Program-made: the position numbers and the translations under genes
Shown: positions 11,562 through 24,335 of the stretch, in pieces
Position numbering within the stretch: position 1 is the stretch's first letter
Layout of the letters: the number at the start of each line of letters is the position of its first letter
The notes under the pieces: model-generated
Databases searched by the model: none
Seen by the model: the letters and a program-made list of their open reading frames with translations, nothing else
What the model was told of the DNA's origin: nothing
From: Yamagishiella unicocca
Taxonomy: Eukaryota; Chlorophyta; Chlorophyceae; Chlamydomonadales; Volvocaceae
Assembly: GCA_003116995.1 (NCBI GenBank)
Contig: BDSL01000015.1
Span: 930,001 to 994,000 of the forward strand
Reading direction: 5' to 3'
DNA: 64,000 bases

Positions 11562-13097
11562 TTCCGACGCCGTCCCGAGGCCCGCCGAGGAAGGGCCCCT
11601 TGAAAGGAAGGCCATGCTGGCGCCCAGACCCAACCCAACAAGACCTGCAATTCTCCACACGTAACAGTCAGCCCCACCTCCATGTCGCAACGCCTTACTC
11701 CGCGCCATCGCCGTCCTTAGGCTTGCAGAAACCGATCCCACCACCCAAGCTACAGCCGGCGTCCGCCCAGCAACCCGACAGCGCTGGGCGATGAAGAACC
11801 GAATCGCCCCCAGTCCCTGGTGAACCGCCGAGTCAGGCCGGCAGTTGAGCGCATTGGCTGCTGTGTCGGCGTTCGTGCCAGCGCCAGCGTGCCAGCAAGG
11901 CATTTAGGGTGGGCCATTAGCACGACGCGCATGCCGCCTGCAGTGCTGCCACCGTCCCCCGTCACGTCCCTCGTGTGCGAAAATGCCAGTATGCCTCCGG
12001 ACCCCCATCCAGTCCCAATTGCCAACGCAAGGGACTCCGCAAATGCTGCCTAGGGCCGTCCGCCCACACTCCACAACGCCAGCCCTACGCGCATAATGCA
12101 TCACAAATACGAAGCATGCAAAGCGAACTGCAGCCGTCGCGCACAGAACCCCCTGATCGAATCCCGGTTGACACCCGCCCGCCGCTGCCAGCCCTCCATC
12201 GAAACCGCTTTACCAGACAACCACTCCACAACCACCTTATACGTGGCGAAACAAACGTTGCTACGCGGCTATTGCAAATTTAAGAGTACCGCAATTTCCC
12301 TCGACCTAGCACCAGCCATGCGCGCGCAGCGCCCAGTCCGCTGTCTCACCAAGGAGACTGTCCGTACCGAACCGCACGGTCCCGGGCCTTGGCGCGTTCA
12401 CACTTCCAACAGCACCGCCAGCCGCTTCCTGGAGCGAGGCCACCCCCTGAGCGTGAGCTTCGCGACCGTCCGCCTGCTGCGGCGGACGTGTCGCAGCGGC
12501 GGGGCGAGATGAAATCCACGCCGGACGCCGAGAGCAGCACGAGGCAGGGCGCTACCGCGGATTGAGTTAGGGTTGTTCGATGCGGGTCGTGGCAATCTGG
12601 GGGAGCGAATTTATGCGCCGACCTGGGGCCGCCACCCCCAGCACCGGGATCAAGCCACAGGCGACACCAGGATCACCACCACCAGCACCACCAGGATCGC
12701 CACTGCCACCGCCGCGATCAACGGCGAACGCCTGCCACACTATTTGCATGAAGCGTATACTTGGTTTCGCGAGGGGCGGACCGCACCGCACCGCATCGCC
12801 GGCAGCCGCCGCCTAGATCATTACATAGGATCCCTTGCGCCTCCAGCGACCGCGCCGATGCACATGCAGCTCACAGCAGGGGCAACCCACATTGTGAAGC
12901 GGCGGCTCCGACACCACTATGAGCCTCCCGACCAGGTCAGCCCATGTATCCTGTCATCACTACTCCTAGCTGGCTCTGCGGACCCCCGGCCCCGCCGCTC
13001 GCCCCGACCTGCGACGCAGCGTGGACGCCAACCAGCCAGTGGCTCGGGAGGCCCACTGACGAGGACCGCTGCTGCGGCCGCTGTCCAATACTGTCAC
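11562..13097. repeat. Dispersed direct repeat, copy A (1.5 kb)
   Basis: Collinear with 26420-28097 in the same orientation, starting at tttccgacgc and ending near gctgctgcggccgct. Similarity is high over almost the whole length (for example 12480-12720 versus 27480-27740). Copy A has a single unit of the 32 bp motif that is present five times in copy B. Its right end (about 12968-13097) corresponds to the last ~42 codons and stop of the large SPL-like gene, and ttaca at 12821-12825 corresponds to that gene's poly(A) signal, so copy A carries a truncated 3' gene fragment. No transposase, terminal inverted repeat or target-site duplication was recognised. Confidence 0.85.
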
Positions 13098-14662
13098 CGC
13101 CATTACTCCAATATCGAAATAAAACTCCAATATATTGTCAATATCAGAAACTCATGCGTCATTAACGTTCAGAAGTAAAAGCACTTGGGTGCCATCGTTT
13201 ATTGCTGTCGCCAGAATGTCACCGTCGCCTGCTCCTACCCAGCCCTGAACCTCAATCCGACAGTGCCCCTGACCTCCTCCGGGCTCCTACTCGGGTGCCT
13301 TGCTAGCTCCCATCGTGCCCTGCCCCTTGGCACTGGTATGTGCGGCGGTTCCTGAAGCCTCCCCATCGCCTCAAGCACAGCCGCCTCCCTGCCTCCTGTA
13401 TGCGCCCAGCGAGCGCGACCTCCACTCAGCCGCCCAACGAAGGCCCTCACGTGCCGAGTTGCGCTACCGGGAGCTGGCAGAGAATGATAAACAACGATGC
13501 AATGGTATGTATCCCCCATTCGCATCCAGCGGCATTTGCAACGGCCCGTAACTACTGTACGGCACCTGTAGATAGGTGGTGATCAGCGACCCTCATCGGC
13601 CCTTTCGCAAGTCGACGCCGCGGCAACACCCTCCGAGCCCTCCCTGGACTGCATCTAAGCAGAAGGCAAAGCGTCACCCAAGGTTTCAAAATTTCGCCCC
13701 ACAGGGCACGTGGTTGGGTTCATTAGCAGCTAGCACGACCATGCCGCCTTCGGTTGGACCACGCCGAGCGACTCGGGCAGCGGTTCGTATGTTGCTGCAG
13801 AGAGTACTTCTGCGGGGGCAGCAAGTACAGCAGCAGTACCCCACCCCACCGCCAGATCACGACAACATGCTTGAGTCGACCAACGGACCAGCAGGTCACG
13901 ACAGGCTGCGCAAAGTATCTCAACCGACAAAGCCAACCGCAAACTGATCATCCAGGAACCAGTGTTGCGCTGATTTGCCCACCATTCCAATTGACAGCTG
14001 CGCGCCAGACCACGTCCGTGTGTGTAATCCATCTTCATAATGTACGCATATCTCCTTATTTGTTTCCCCCGTTTACGTAGGCCGTGCTAAACTTATTTGA
14101 CGTACTGCGTTCAAATCACTGTATATCAATGCTCGTACCACCAAAACGACCGGCCCACCCAGTCAGCCGCGGTCAGTCAGTCAGGGCTTTGCCATCGCCG
14201 CGGCCAACGAATGGATGAAGCACACATGCGGGGCCGCAAGCCACACGTCACAACCGCGCTTGCGGTCGCCGGCTAGAAGAACAGACTGCCGCATGAGGAC
14301 ATGGGGGCATGGTTTCCGTGCCTACGTCCCTGCGATGGGCGGCCCTGAAGGATGCTTCAGCTCGCGCCATCGCGTGTACGACAACCGCAACATAGGGATG
14401 TAGCCACAATCATGCAACCACGCCCACAAATCTGCTGTCGGCTATTATGGTCGGTGTCCCGGAGGCAGCCTCAACTGAAACCGAAAAGAACAACCGTCCG
14501 AGACAATGCTGCGCATTCCCCTCGCCCCGAGGGGAATGCGGAAATAGCTGCTGTAGCATGATGCCGTGCACAATGATGACCTGGCTCATGTATGGCTCAT
14601 GTAGGATGATGGCATCGTGCTCGATTCGCGTCCTTCTTGTTTGTTTTTTCGGCGTTAACCAT
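13098..14662. other. Intergenic, 3' side of cyclase gene
   Basis: No gene supported on either strand. It must hold the cyclase 3'UTR, but no TGTAA signal is found before copy A. Short CA- and AT-rich stretches only. Confidence 0.4.
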
Positions 14663-17600
14663 TTAGCACAAACCCCTTGCAGGCGTTTCTGTGCGGGCCG
14701 CAGGCCGACACACGAGTAGCTCCACCGGCTCCGGAACCCCCTTCAGCACGTAGGTGCCAATGCTCATGGCGCTGACGGGCCGCGGAAGCATTCCCGATGA
14801 GGCGGACGCGCTGTGCCACAAGTCGCGCGAGCAGAGCACCTGGTGGAGCGAGGGACAAGCAGCGCAGTCGTGCCAGAGCAACGCATGGGTCCGAACGTGC
14901 TACAGCCTTGGGTCCGAACGTGCTATACAGTAACCGGGTCCGCAAGGGTCCCGAATCAGGCTGGGGGTCAGGCAAACATGCCACGCCACGTCTTTCAGCT
15001 AGACGATACGATACAGCAACTAAGAGGTTCTGTGCTATCCGCCCCTTGGACCTGTCCTGTCAGTACAACACCACTGGAGCTACGTCGGTTCTCAGTCCCG
15101 CAAGCACCAGGGCGAAGCACTGCATGCATACGGCGCCCCAATCCTCGCGCCCTCCCACCTGCCCCGACGTGGCCCTGCTGCCGATGCGTGCCGCCCGGTT
15201 CATGACTCGGCCGCGGTAGGTCAGCCTGCCCGTGGCGCCGTTGATGGTGGCGCGCACAGATCCGTAGTCCAGGCCGGCCTGCGAGTACCGATACGGGGGC
15301 GGCGGGAGGTCATCAGATCTCCCTGCAGTGTTCCGTCCCATGTTCTCCGTCGCGCCGCCCTCAGTCCGTTTGCGGCCAACAGGGCGCCGAGTCAGCGAGG
15401 GGAGATGCGGGCCGTACGGGGGTTTGAATCCAGGACCGCTACAGCCTCACGCGATGTGATCGATCCTTGGAAGTCATACGCGCGGCTTGCACACACTTTT
15501 GCAGCGCAATCCCTTATTTTCCTGCTCTCCAAGTCACTTCCCGTCTAACGCCTCTAACTCTAGCTCACCTTGATCCGCAAGCCCCGCAGCAGCACCGTCT
15601 GCACCAGCCTGCCCCCCGCATCCACCCCCGCCACCGTCAGCTCCTCGCAGAGCGCATTCTCCATCAGCGCCTCCGGCCAGTCGACCGTGGGCATGGCCGC
15701 CACCGCCGCCAGGCAGCAGGACACCGCCAGGGCGGGTTCAGCGAAGGCGGCCAGTAACAAGCCGCCCGTGGCTTCCACCTGCAGAGCGAGTAACAAGTAG
15801 GAGAACAATTACTTCCGCATGTGGTGACATCCTTTCGTTCCAAGGATCGAAGGCATATCCTCCCGCGCACCCCAAACTCACAATGTATCCTCCTCCTCCC
15901 GCCTCGTTGACGCGCATCACCTCCCTCGAGAACGAATCCTCCAGCAGCTCCAGCGCCTGCCTCGCCACCGCCGCGTCCCAGGCCAGCAGGCTGTCAGCTC
16001 CCACTGCGTACACGAACGCCACCGCAGCGCAGCCCACAGGGGCGCTCAGCACCCCCGTGGCGAAGGTGGACCTGGGGCGACGCGGGCGAGCAGGCGGGGG
16101 CGAGCAGGCGGGGCACACGGATGCTGGTGATCAGGTGAGGAATGGAATGGGCACACGTGGGTTATAACATGAAAGTCTTCCTTGCGCAGTACAGCTGCTC
16201 AGTTGCCAGGGCAAGGTGCTCAGGGCAGCACTCACTAAGGCTTCTCATTCCAGTCCCAGCCAATCTCCGGCGACACCCATCCCCGTTCCAGTCCTTCGCG
16301 TGTTCCCAACTCCCCCGCCACCCCTCCCCCCGGCGGCCCGCCGCCCACATACCTGACCTTCAACGGCGGCAGCAGCGCCAGCCTGCCCCCCAGCCGCTGC
16401 GACACCGCCTGGTACACCTGCTGGGGGGCCAGGTCGCCGCCCTCCACCAGCTCGTGCAGCCCCATGTGCAGCACCAGCAGGGCCGCAGAAGGGCCAGACA
16501 GCTTGCCCGGCTCCTCCCGCAGAGCCGCAAACGTAGAGTCGCTCAGGAGCACCTGCCGGGGTCGACCGGGAGGGGTTGGGGTGAGTCGGAGCGTCGCTGG
16601 AACGTGGATTTGGTAGTTGCAATGAAGGCCGGTAAGGGCAGCAGGTGGCGCGCAGGTACAGGTTCAGGCGCAGCCCATACCACCCAGCCGCAGCCGGCCC
16701 CGCACCCTCACCTGGCCGCCAGCCGCAGCCGACTGTATGGCGCGAGCCAGCCGCATGCCGGCGCCGCTGTAGTGCATGCGCGCCTCGCCGGCTACGTACG
16801 ACACGTCTGTGGCGCAGGGCACGCCGGTGGCCAAACCCATCCGCACGCGGAGGCCCCGGAACAACACCACGGAGGAACGGACGCCTCCACCAAACATGTT
16901 CCCTCCGTCGAACCCCACCGGCGCCATCCGACTATCCCGACCCCTGTGCTGCATGAGCTTCAGGAGCTTGCTGGTCGCTGATGAACCTTGCGCGGACTGG
17001 GCCGGCTGCTGGCGGACAGGAAGCCCAGAGTAGCCGGGTGCAGCGCCCCCATTCGACATGCCTTTCTCGCAGCTGGCATTGGGGCTTCCCAGAAGATACG
17101 GCAGCGGGTACGTCACAGTGGGCCCATGCCCACCGTAGCACCCCGAGGGCAGCCATGCGGATCGGATGAAGTCGATCAGACACATTCGCTCCATGCCGTC
17201 GTCGGAGGATTGCTCCAGGGACGCCGCCGCAGCGGCCGCGATGCGCAGCTGCAGGTCGCCTCGGACGGTGCGCCCGCTGTCCGCCAGTGTGATGCCGTCA
17301 TCCTCGCTCCCGCCGTCCCCCCGTGCCAGGGTCGGCGACGCCAGAGGCGCTGACCTGGGGCCAGGTGACGGACTCACGACCTCCGCGCTATGCGGCCCGC
17401 CGGCGTCGCAGGCGGTGGTGGCGCTGCCGCCGCCATGGCGGCTCAAGGAGGGCGCCCTCCGCATCCATCCCTCCCCTCGCCGGCTGCTACCAAAGCCCGA
17501 TAACCGCGATGGTGGGAGAGAGGGCTGCCCTGCGTCCACACCGATTTCGACGTCCGGCGCCCCCAGCGGGCCTCTGCTGGTGGTCGCCAGCGCGTCCTCC

Positions 17601-20600
17601 GACCCGCTCAGGCTGGTGTTGTGGGTGGGCTTGCCTGCGATTTGCGCCAGCGTCCGCATACCAGGTTGCTGCCCCGAGGATAGTGACGGTGCCGCTGAGG
17701 GGCCCCGTTGCAAGATGGCCGGCACTGCCGACGGCGTCATGCCCGTCGTGGACCAGCGGGAAGGTTGATGGAGCTGCCTCTTTGGGTGTTGGTGCTGCCT
17801 GGTGATGCTGAGGGAGACCCGTATGTCGCCCAGCAGCATCGCCGTGACGTCGTTGCAGCGGGGGCCGGGAGTCAGCACCTCCGCCGCAGCAGCGGGCGAG
17901 CCGCTGCAAGCCAGCAGCTCGGGCGGCCAGGGGGCAGAGAGCAGCTTCTGCGCGTGCCGAGAGACAGGTGGGACTAAATTTCCAGGTCGTAATAAAGGAA
18001 TAAACCAGACAGACCGTGCTGTTACTTTCATTACCGTAAAATAATCGCATCATGGCGCAACGGATGCGTCAACGGGAGCCATCACCAACATGCAACGCAT
18101 ATAGGATTGCTGACTCCTCGCACAGGAAGTGGCTGGCTACTTGCCTGCTGAATGTGCGCGGCACAGTTGATCGCGTCGGCGGCGGTGTGGAAGGCGCAGA
18201 TGAAGGAGTCGCCCTGGACAGGGGATTCCGCATGCAGGGAAAAGGGCCGGGCCGATTTTGTTTCCGCAATGTTGGTTCCATACGAGGAGTATGCGAAGGA
18301 AGAGGGGGTGCAAAACCAGCACAGCATGGGACGGTGCAGAATGTGAAAATCAGGATCGGCAAATCCGCACGGCGGCCCCAACCTGCGACCCCACACGCAA
18401 CCTGACCCGGCCGTCCCTGCCCCTCCCTCCCACCTCCAGCGGCCCCCCTTCGTCCCTCGCACCTCCGTCGCGCTCTCGTAGCCTGAGAAGCGAGCCAGGG
18501 CTGCCCGCACCACCGAGTGGTGGACCTCCACGGCCTTGCCCATGGCCGCCTCCGGGAGCAGCTCCCAAAGGGTGGTGCTGCCGTTCGGGTTGGGGTCGGG
18601 CGGGGCGGGCAACAGGGCAATCAGCCTGCCTACGACACCGAACACGTGGGATGGCAACACGGACTGCGAGCAAGCAAACAAACCCACAGCCACACCCTGG
18701 CGCCAGAGCCACAGTGACCCCTTGTCGGCATGCCCGTGGCCCTGCTGTCGTGTAGTGAGAGGTGCCGGTGCTGCTGCATTGCGGATCGTGCCAGCCGAGG
18801 CCAAGCGCGTGGGTGCGCCGTTGCTGCTGGTCGGTCTCAGACGCCGCTCACCTCGACTCGATGTCTGCGGGGGAAGAGGGGCATGGAGGGGGGTGTGAGG
18901 CCTTCAGCCGTGGTTTGCTTGGGCGGTCATGTGGAGCTGGAAGGGAGGTTTACGGACGGTCCTGAAGCCGACAAATACAGGTACAACACGGGCGTCGATC
19001 AAACTATCCATGGATTGAGCAGCATTACGGCATCTACTAAGACGGTACCGAACATGTCCCAGAACATCATCGCAAGCTGCGGAGTGCACCTCACCTGTGA
19101 CCAGCAGCGTGGTCGCCGGCCCCGCCCCCGGGGCCTTCACGCCCCACTTCAGCAGGTGGCGGTGCTGCGCCGCCCGCCGCCGCAGCACCAAGATCAGTGC
19201 GATCCCCAGCAGCAAGACCCCCATTGGCACAGCCAATGCGATGGCGATGATGACTTTCGGTGCCCGACCTGCAGCTGCAAGAGCAGGACACATCGCATCG
19301 CGCGGCACCGATTCGGTTAGCGGTTGGGCACTCTTCAACGTTCCACCGTGCAAAGCCGGGTGCGAGCAGGAGCAAGGCACTACACCCTACGGCTGCGGGG
19401 GCGTTGGGATGGCGGGACAGACAGCTCCTGCGCGGCTGAGGTCACGCCTAGGGCTCCCAGCTCCCAGCTACTAGCATCAGCATTAGCATCAGCAGGCGGC
19501 GAGGCAAGGTGCAGCTCCGACGAAGTCCGATCGGCCAGCCGCCTCATAGCCACGAACTCGTACCTTCATCAGCCGCATCAGTAGCCGGCTCGGCAGTGAG
19601 CGTGAGCTTGCAGCCCATCAGCCTGCAGTACAGCCGGCGGACGCTGTCCAAGTCCCCCATGGCCGCCACCCCCTTGGCCATCTGCTCCTGAATGGTGCGC
19701 ATCACGCCGGGAACTGTGGTGGCCTGAGCAGGCCACCACGTCAGCTCCTGTAGACCCAGCTCGTACGGCACGCGGTACAGCGCGCCCAGGAAGCTGCGGG
19801 GGTAAAGTGGAGCGCCAATGGGATCACGTCGGTGCACCAGACAGTCGGCAACACAGGGCAGGTTCAGGAGGTGGGGCGCTGCGGTGGGTGGGTCGGCCTG
19901 ACTGTGGACGGGCCCGCCTGACTAAACCAACCAGCACCCGGCCTTGTCCTTTTCATGGACTCAGCGTCCCAAACGCCGCCGTGCTAAGGGTTTATCCTAA
20001 AATCTAAAACCCTATGCGCCAATTTGTTAGCCATAGATACACACATTGAGAATGCCCAGCATCCAGCCAGTTGCTACCGCCACCAGCCGCCCCCACTCAC
20101 TGCAGCCTCGAGTCGAGGACCATGTTTTCGCTCTCCAGCGCCTCCCGTATGGCGGACAGGTAGGCGCGGGTGGCAGCGGGATCGTACCCGGCGTCCGTCC
20201 ACCTGGCGAAGTTGGGCCCGTCCACCTCCAGCTGGCTGAGCCTGTAGGGGTCGATGCCCGTGTTGGGGTCCAGCACATCGCGCCAGCTGCTCTCTGGCTG
20301 TGCGACGTACGCGAAGAACTGGTAGGCCCTGCGCTGGTACTCCGGTGGGGCGATGCGGGAGACGGCGCCTGCCCAGCCGCCGAACGCGCTGTAGGGAGCA
20401 AAGTTGACCAGCGCTGAGGCGCCGTTGGCCAGCTCAACGGGCCTGGCGTAGGGGCACGTGTCCTGGCTCGTGCACGGCACCAGCCTCCCCGTGGCTCGGT
20501 CCAGGACCTCAGCTGCCCCCGGCAGCCGAGCCACGCCCAGCTCCCAGCCGTGGGAAGCCCAGCTGGACGAGCCGTTCGTTTGCGCGTTGGCCTTGAACTC

Positions 20601-23600
20601 GTCACCTGCGCAAAATAGGAAATCCACGCAGAGGCACGAAGTCCGTGAGGCACGGTGCGGCACGAAGTCCGTGAGGCACGGTGCGGTGAGGCACGGGTGC
20701 TAAGGCCGTTATTCCCAGGAGCCCGCTTCGCACCCTTTTGACAGGGGTAGGTAGTGGCTCACATCAGCCCCGCCCCTCGCGCATTCCGATGCTGCCCGAT
20801 CTTGACAAGTGCTCCTCGCCAACCCCAGCCAACCCGACCCACCCCAGTTGATGGTCATCAGGCACTGGCCGCTGCTGAAGAGAGGGTTGCTCCCCGAGCA
20901 GCTGGCCTCCCTGGACTGCACCGCAAACAGCCGCAGGTAGTGCTGCACCGCTCGGGCCATGGCCGCGGTGTCGGCGAGGGGCCGCATGGTGTCGGGGTCG
21001 AAGAAGACGCCCTGCTGAGTACCCCGGTACTGCAAGTACGGTGCCGCCATGGCAACCAGGAGGTAGTTGGCATCGCATCCGGACGGCGCGTTGTTGAAAC
21101 ACACGCCGTACAGATCTCGCGTTCCGTTGGCATCCGTCTTGGTGCCGTTCATCCGTACGGCCAGGTCCACGAAGTCCTCCCACGTGACGGGCACTGACAG
21201 GTTGTAGCGCCGGAACAGGTCGCGCCTGCAGACAGATGCGCCGGGGTGAGCACGGTAAGCTAGCTAGTACATGGACCCGTCCGGCGGCATGAGGGGTAGG
21301 TCGCTACCTCGCTACCCACGAGGGTAGGGGGTATGTCGCTACCTCGCTACCCACGAGGGTAGGCCGCTACCTCGCTACCCAGCAGCCACATCCCGCGTTC
21401 CCCGGAGCTGACCGCCAATTGCAGCGCACAGGCCATTATGAACGGGAAGGCCTTATGCATGGTGCTCTACTTCCCCCCACGTCAAGTGCCACACGGCACC
21501 CATCCATGGCCACCCATGTCGCCCGCGCCTAAGATACGCTTCGTGTCCCCGCCTCGTACATAAGGCCCTCTTGCCCGCCTACCTGTAGTACATGAGCAGC
21601 AGGTCGCCGTCCAGAGGCACGCTGATGACCTGGGGGTACGTAGGGCATGGGCAGAACAGCAGTGGCGTGGGCGTAGTGAAGGAGGTGGCAATACGCCCGA
21701 AGCGCTAAGGACGCAAGTACACGCACGCACAGGGGTGCCCCTGTGAGGAATCATGCGAGGAAGAAGGGCAACAGGTAGCCGTCGGCGCGATTAGGAAAGA
21801 GCACGGAGGATTTGCAGAAAGCCAACCTCGAAGCCTAACGCGCTCGCGCTGCCGCATGCACCGACATTTGTCCTCTATGGCGTGAAACCCTAGCTTGCTG
21901 CACGGTTTGTGCCAACCGCTGATACTAAAAGGTAGCTAGGTTCGCAACCCCTCGGCGTTCCGCACCGTATTGTCGTACACCGAAGAGGTCTGGCGGAAGA
22001 AGCGGCTGAAGTCCGACCATTGCACGTTAGGGTCCTGCGCAGACGCGCGGGAGCGGGAGAATGGGTCGATCAGCTTAGAGACGCTTAGCCGCAGTCGGAA
22101 GTCGGCGGTGTGGCTTGACGGAGGATTAAAACCTGCTGTTGGGTCCACGCCTGGCGGCATCCAGCACTCCAATTGCATCGCCCCGTCCCACCTCCACCCC
22201 CTCCCGCCCTCGCGCCCACCGACCTGTGTTATGTACTCGTCCAGGCCCTTGAACCCCTGCAGGGCCGCCAGGTCCCCTGTGTGTCCCGAGGGGGCGTGCG
22301 GGAAGGTGCAGATGACATCACAGTGGCAGAGGCGGCACATTGTTGATCTGCAGCCGGCGCCAGGAACGCATCATCCGGACTGGTCTGCCGCACAGAATCC
22401 AATTGGATGCGAATACAAACGCCCGTGGCGCAGCCGGTGCTAGCTAGCAGAACTGGATCAGCCATGGGGCCAGCGGCGTGAGCATGTAGAGGGGGTCCGC
22501 GTCAGAGCCCCTCGCTTCCGCGCTCGAGTGCTTACCGATGGCGCTGGGGTCTATCACCCAGCCATCTGAGGGGTCTGTCAGGTTGGACAGCAGCTCTTGT
22601 TGAGCTTCCGCGGTAACCTGCGGGGATATGACAGAGAGAGGCGCGGCCTTTGTGTCCCGCTATCGCCGCCCAGCGGACCAGCAGCATTCCTGGACCTTCT
22701 GCCGAGGCTTAGAACGGCGACGGCGACGATGACGTGTGGGGGAGCTCGGCTCGGCTCCGCACACGAGGATCGCAGAATATGTGTGCTTTAGGTATGCGTG
22801 CGTGTGCGTTCATTCTCACGGCCCGATCCGCTCCCCCTCCCTGCAGCCCAGCTGGGTGATGCCGCGCTCCCGGGAGTGGGTGTCTGATCCCACCTCCGCG
22901 TGCCACGAGAGCTAGCGCTACCCAGCCTGGCGAGTTGACCACCGCTCCCCCACGTTATGACTTACCCTGGCGAGGCGCCGGATGCGCTTACCTGGCCCCT
23001 AAACCCAACCCGCTGCAGACACGAACAGAGCCCTGCGCGAACTCGTTGGCCGAGTTCCCGTGCGACTGTTTCCGAAGACAGATACTTGGTAATGACCTGC
23101 TCAGCCCCGCGCAAGGCAACCCTGGACCCTCCGGCCTTTCCTCACCTCCAGCAGATCCACGTGCTTGAACACCACCTGCGAGCGCACGATACAGTGCGGC
23201 AGGAGGGTCGCTCAGGGCGCTGTTCACGGCTGCGATGTGGCTGCGTCGCCCTGTGTCCCGAGCGACGCATGTGGTTGTCACCAGCCTGAACCTAGTCGTA
23301 CATGCAGCCCCGCGACGAGGGAGGGAGGATCCCCGCCCCTGCAGCCCACAGCGCACCCTCGCTTAGCTTCTTACTTTGACGCCAGTGGCGCTTTCAAAGA
23401 ATGTGGCGTGGTGTTGCAGCATAGGCAGCATCCCGCTGCTCGGAACCAAGATCCGCAGAGCCTGTCCCACGGTAGAATGCAAGCGCAGTGGCAGGGAATT
23501 GCTGGACAAGTTACTAAGGCGGTAATGGTTGCTTTGGGCGTCTTACGCAACGTGCCTTCGCGACTGCACAGAACTGCGCTGTGCCATTTTGCTGTGGTAC

Positions 23601-24335
23601 AGCCTGCAAATCTGCATGACTTCTCCATGCCAGCGACAGCGTCCTGGCCCTCCACATCCCAGCGGTGTGTGCAAGGTCTCGAGATAGGCGGTAACTGTGC
23701 ACGTACTCATGCATGCGTGATCTCGGTCGAATCGTAGCCTATTTCTTTTTCAAGGACATGTGTCGCGCTCCATCCTACCCTTGCAGGCTTCATCCGGAGT
23801 TGCAGGCACGAAGTCACGAAGCCGTTGATGGCGCTGGCGACCGCCTCGTCCCGTGCTGTTGCGTTCGATATCGAAACAATTGCTCTGCACAAAGGATCAA
23901 TACTAAATTACGAACCAGTGTAACTAGAGGCGTATGGTCGGGATGTCATGAGGTTAACTGCTGTCGGACCAGGTAACAAAGTGATTTATGGATATGAAAC
24001 CAGGACAACGACAAAAGGGATTCCGCTTCAAGCCGAAGTTCAAGAGAGTGCACAGCTTGCAGCACAAGCAAAGCCGCCGGGCAATGACTTATAGTAGGCT
24101 GCCCCAGTACACGTATACGTTGCGCCAAGTCGAAATCAGGGGCTGTGTCCCCAAGCTACATAAGATTGGGGTACAAAGCAGGACGCGTCACGTCAGCTTA
24201 CCTGTTTACGTCCCGGGTCAAGTTTACTGTGCAATTGTTGAGCCGATCTTCGTCTGTGTCGACGGAGGCACTGCCGATACAAACAAGAGCCAAGCCGATG
24301 GCGAAGCCGCAAACGCAGCTCGCGCTGAGGGGCAT
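14663..24335 (-). CDS. Receptor nucleotidyl cyclase: solute-binding ectodomain, TM, two half-cyclase domains; 21 exons, 1411 aa
   Basis: Exons (5' to 3'): 24335-24202, 23884-23779, 23461-23375, 23175-23146, 22617-22536, 22276-22224, 22034-21966, 21629-21583, 21225-20843, 20605-20101, 19793-19564, 19274-19095, 18864-18852, 18577-18463, 18213-18145, 17947-16712, 16552-16353, 16071-15882, 15778-15569, 15278-15159, 14839-14663; all phases close. Residues 1-24 are a signal peptide. About 60-570 resemble a bacterial family-1 extracellular solute-binding protein (FFESATGVKVVFKHVDLLE, VISVPLDGDLLLMYYR, PVTWEDFVDLA). One TM helix lies at about 583-606. The C1 half has LVTDIESSTTLWE and GDSFICAFH (both metal Asp) and FRGLRVRMGL, with a ~340-residue low-complexity insert. 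The C2 half (1180-1411) has LTYRGRVMNRAARI (transition-state Asn/Arg) and IGTYVLKGVPEPVEL. Predicted to make cAMP or cGMP at the plasma membrane in response to a ligand. Exon 15 ends at a GC donor. Which purine is used is not determined. Confidence 0.9.
20640..20700. repeat. Short tandem duplication in cyclase intron 9
   Basis: About two copies of gtgaggcacggtgcggcacg-type sequence just upstream of exon 10. Confidence 0.7.
21297..21382. repeat. Roughly 34 bp minisatellite in cyclase intron 8
   Basis: Two and a half units built on gctacctcgctacccacgag followed by ggtagg, between exons 8 and 9. Confidence 0.8.

Noticed and set aside
12346..12791. Minus-strand ORFs in repeat copy A as genes
   Set aside because: Frames are short and broken relative to copy B; only a hydrophobic run is shared, without start or splice support.
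11562..13097. Repeat A/B as an autonomous transposon
   Set aside because: No transposase, reverse transcriptase, terminal inverted repeats or flanking target duplications are visible; only two copies are in view.
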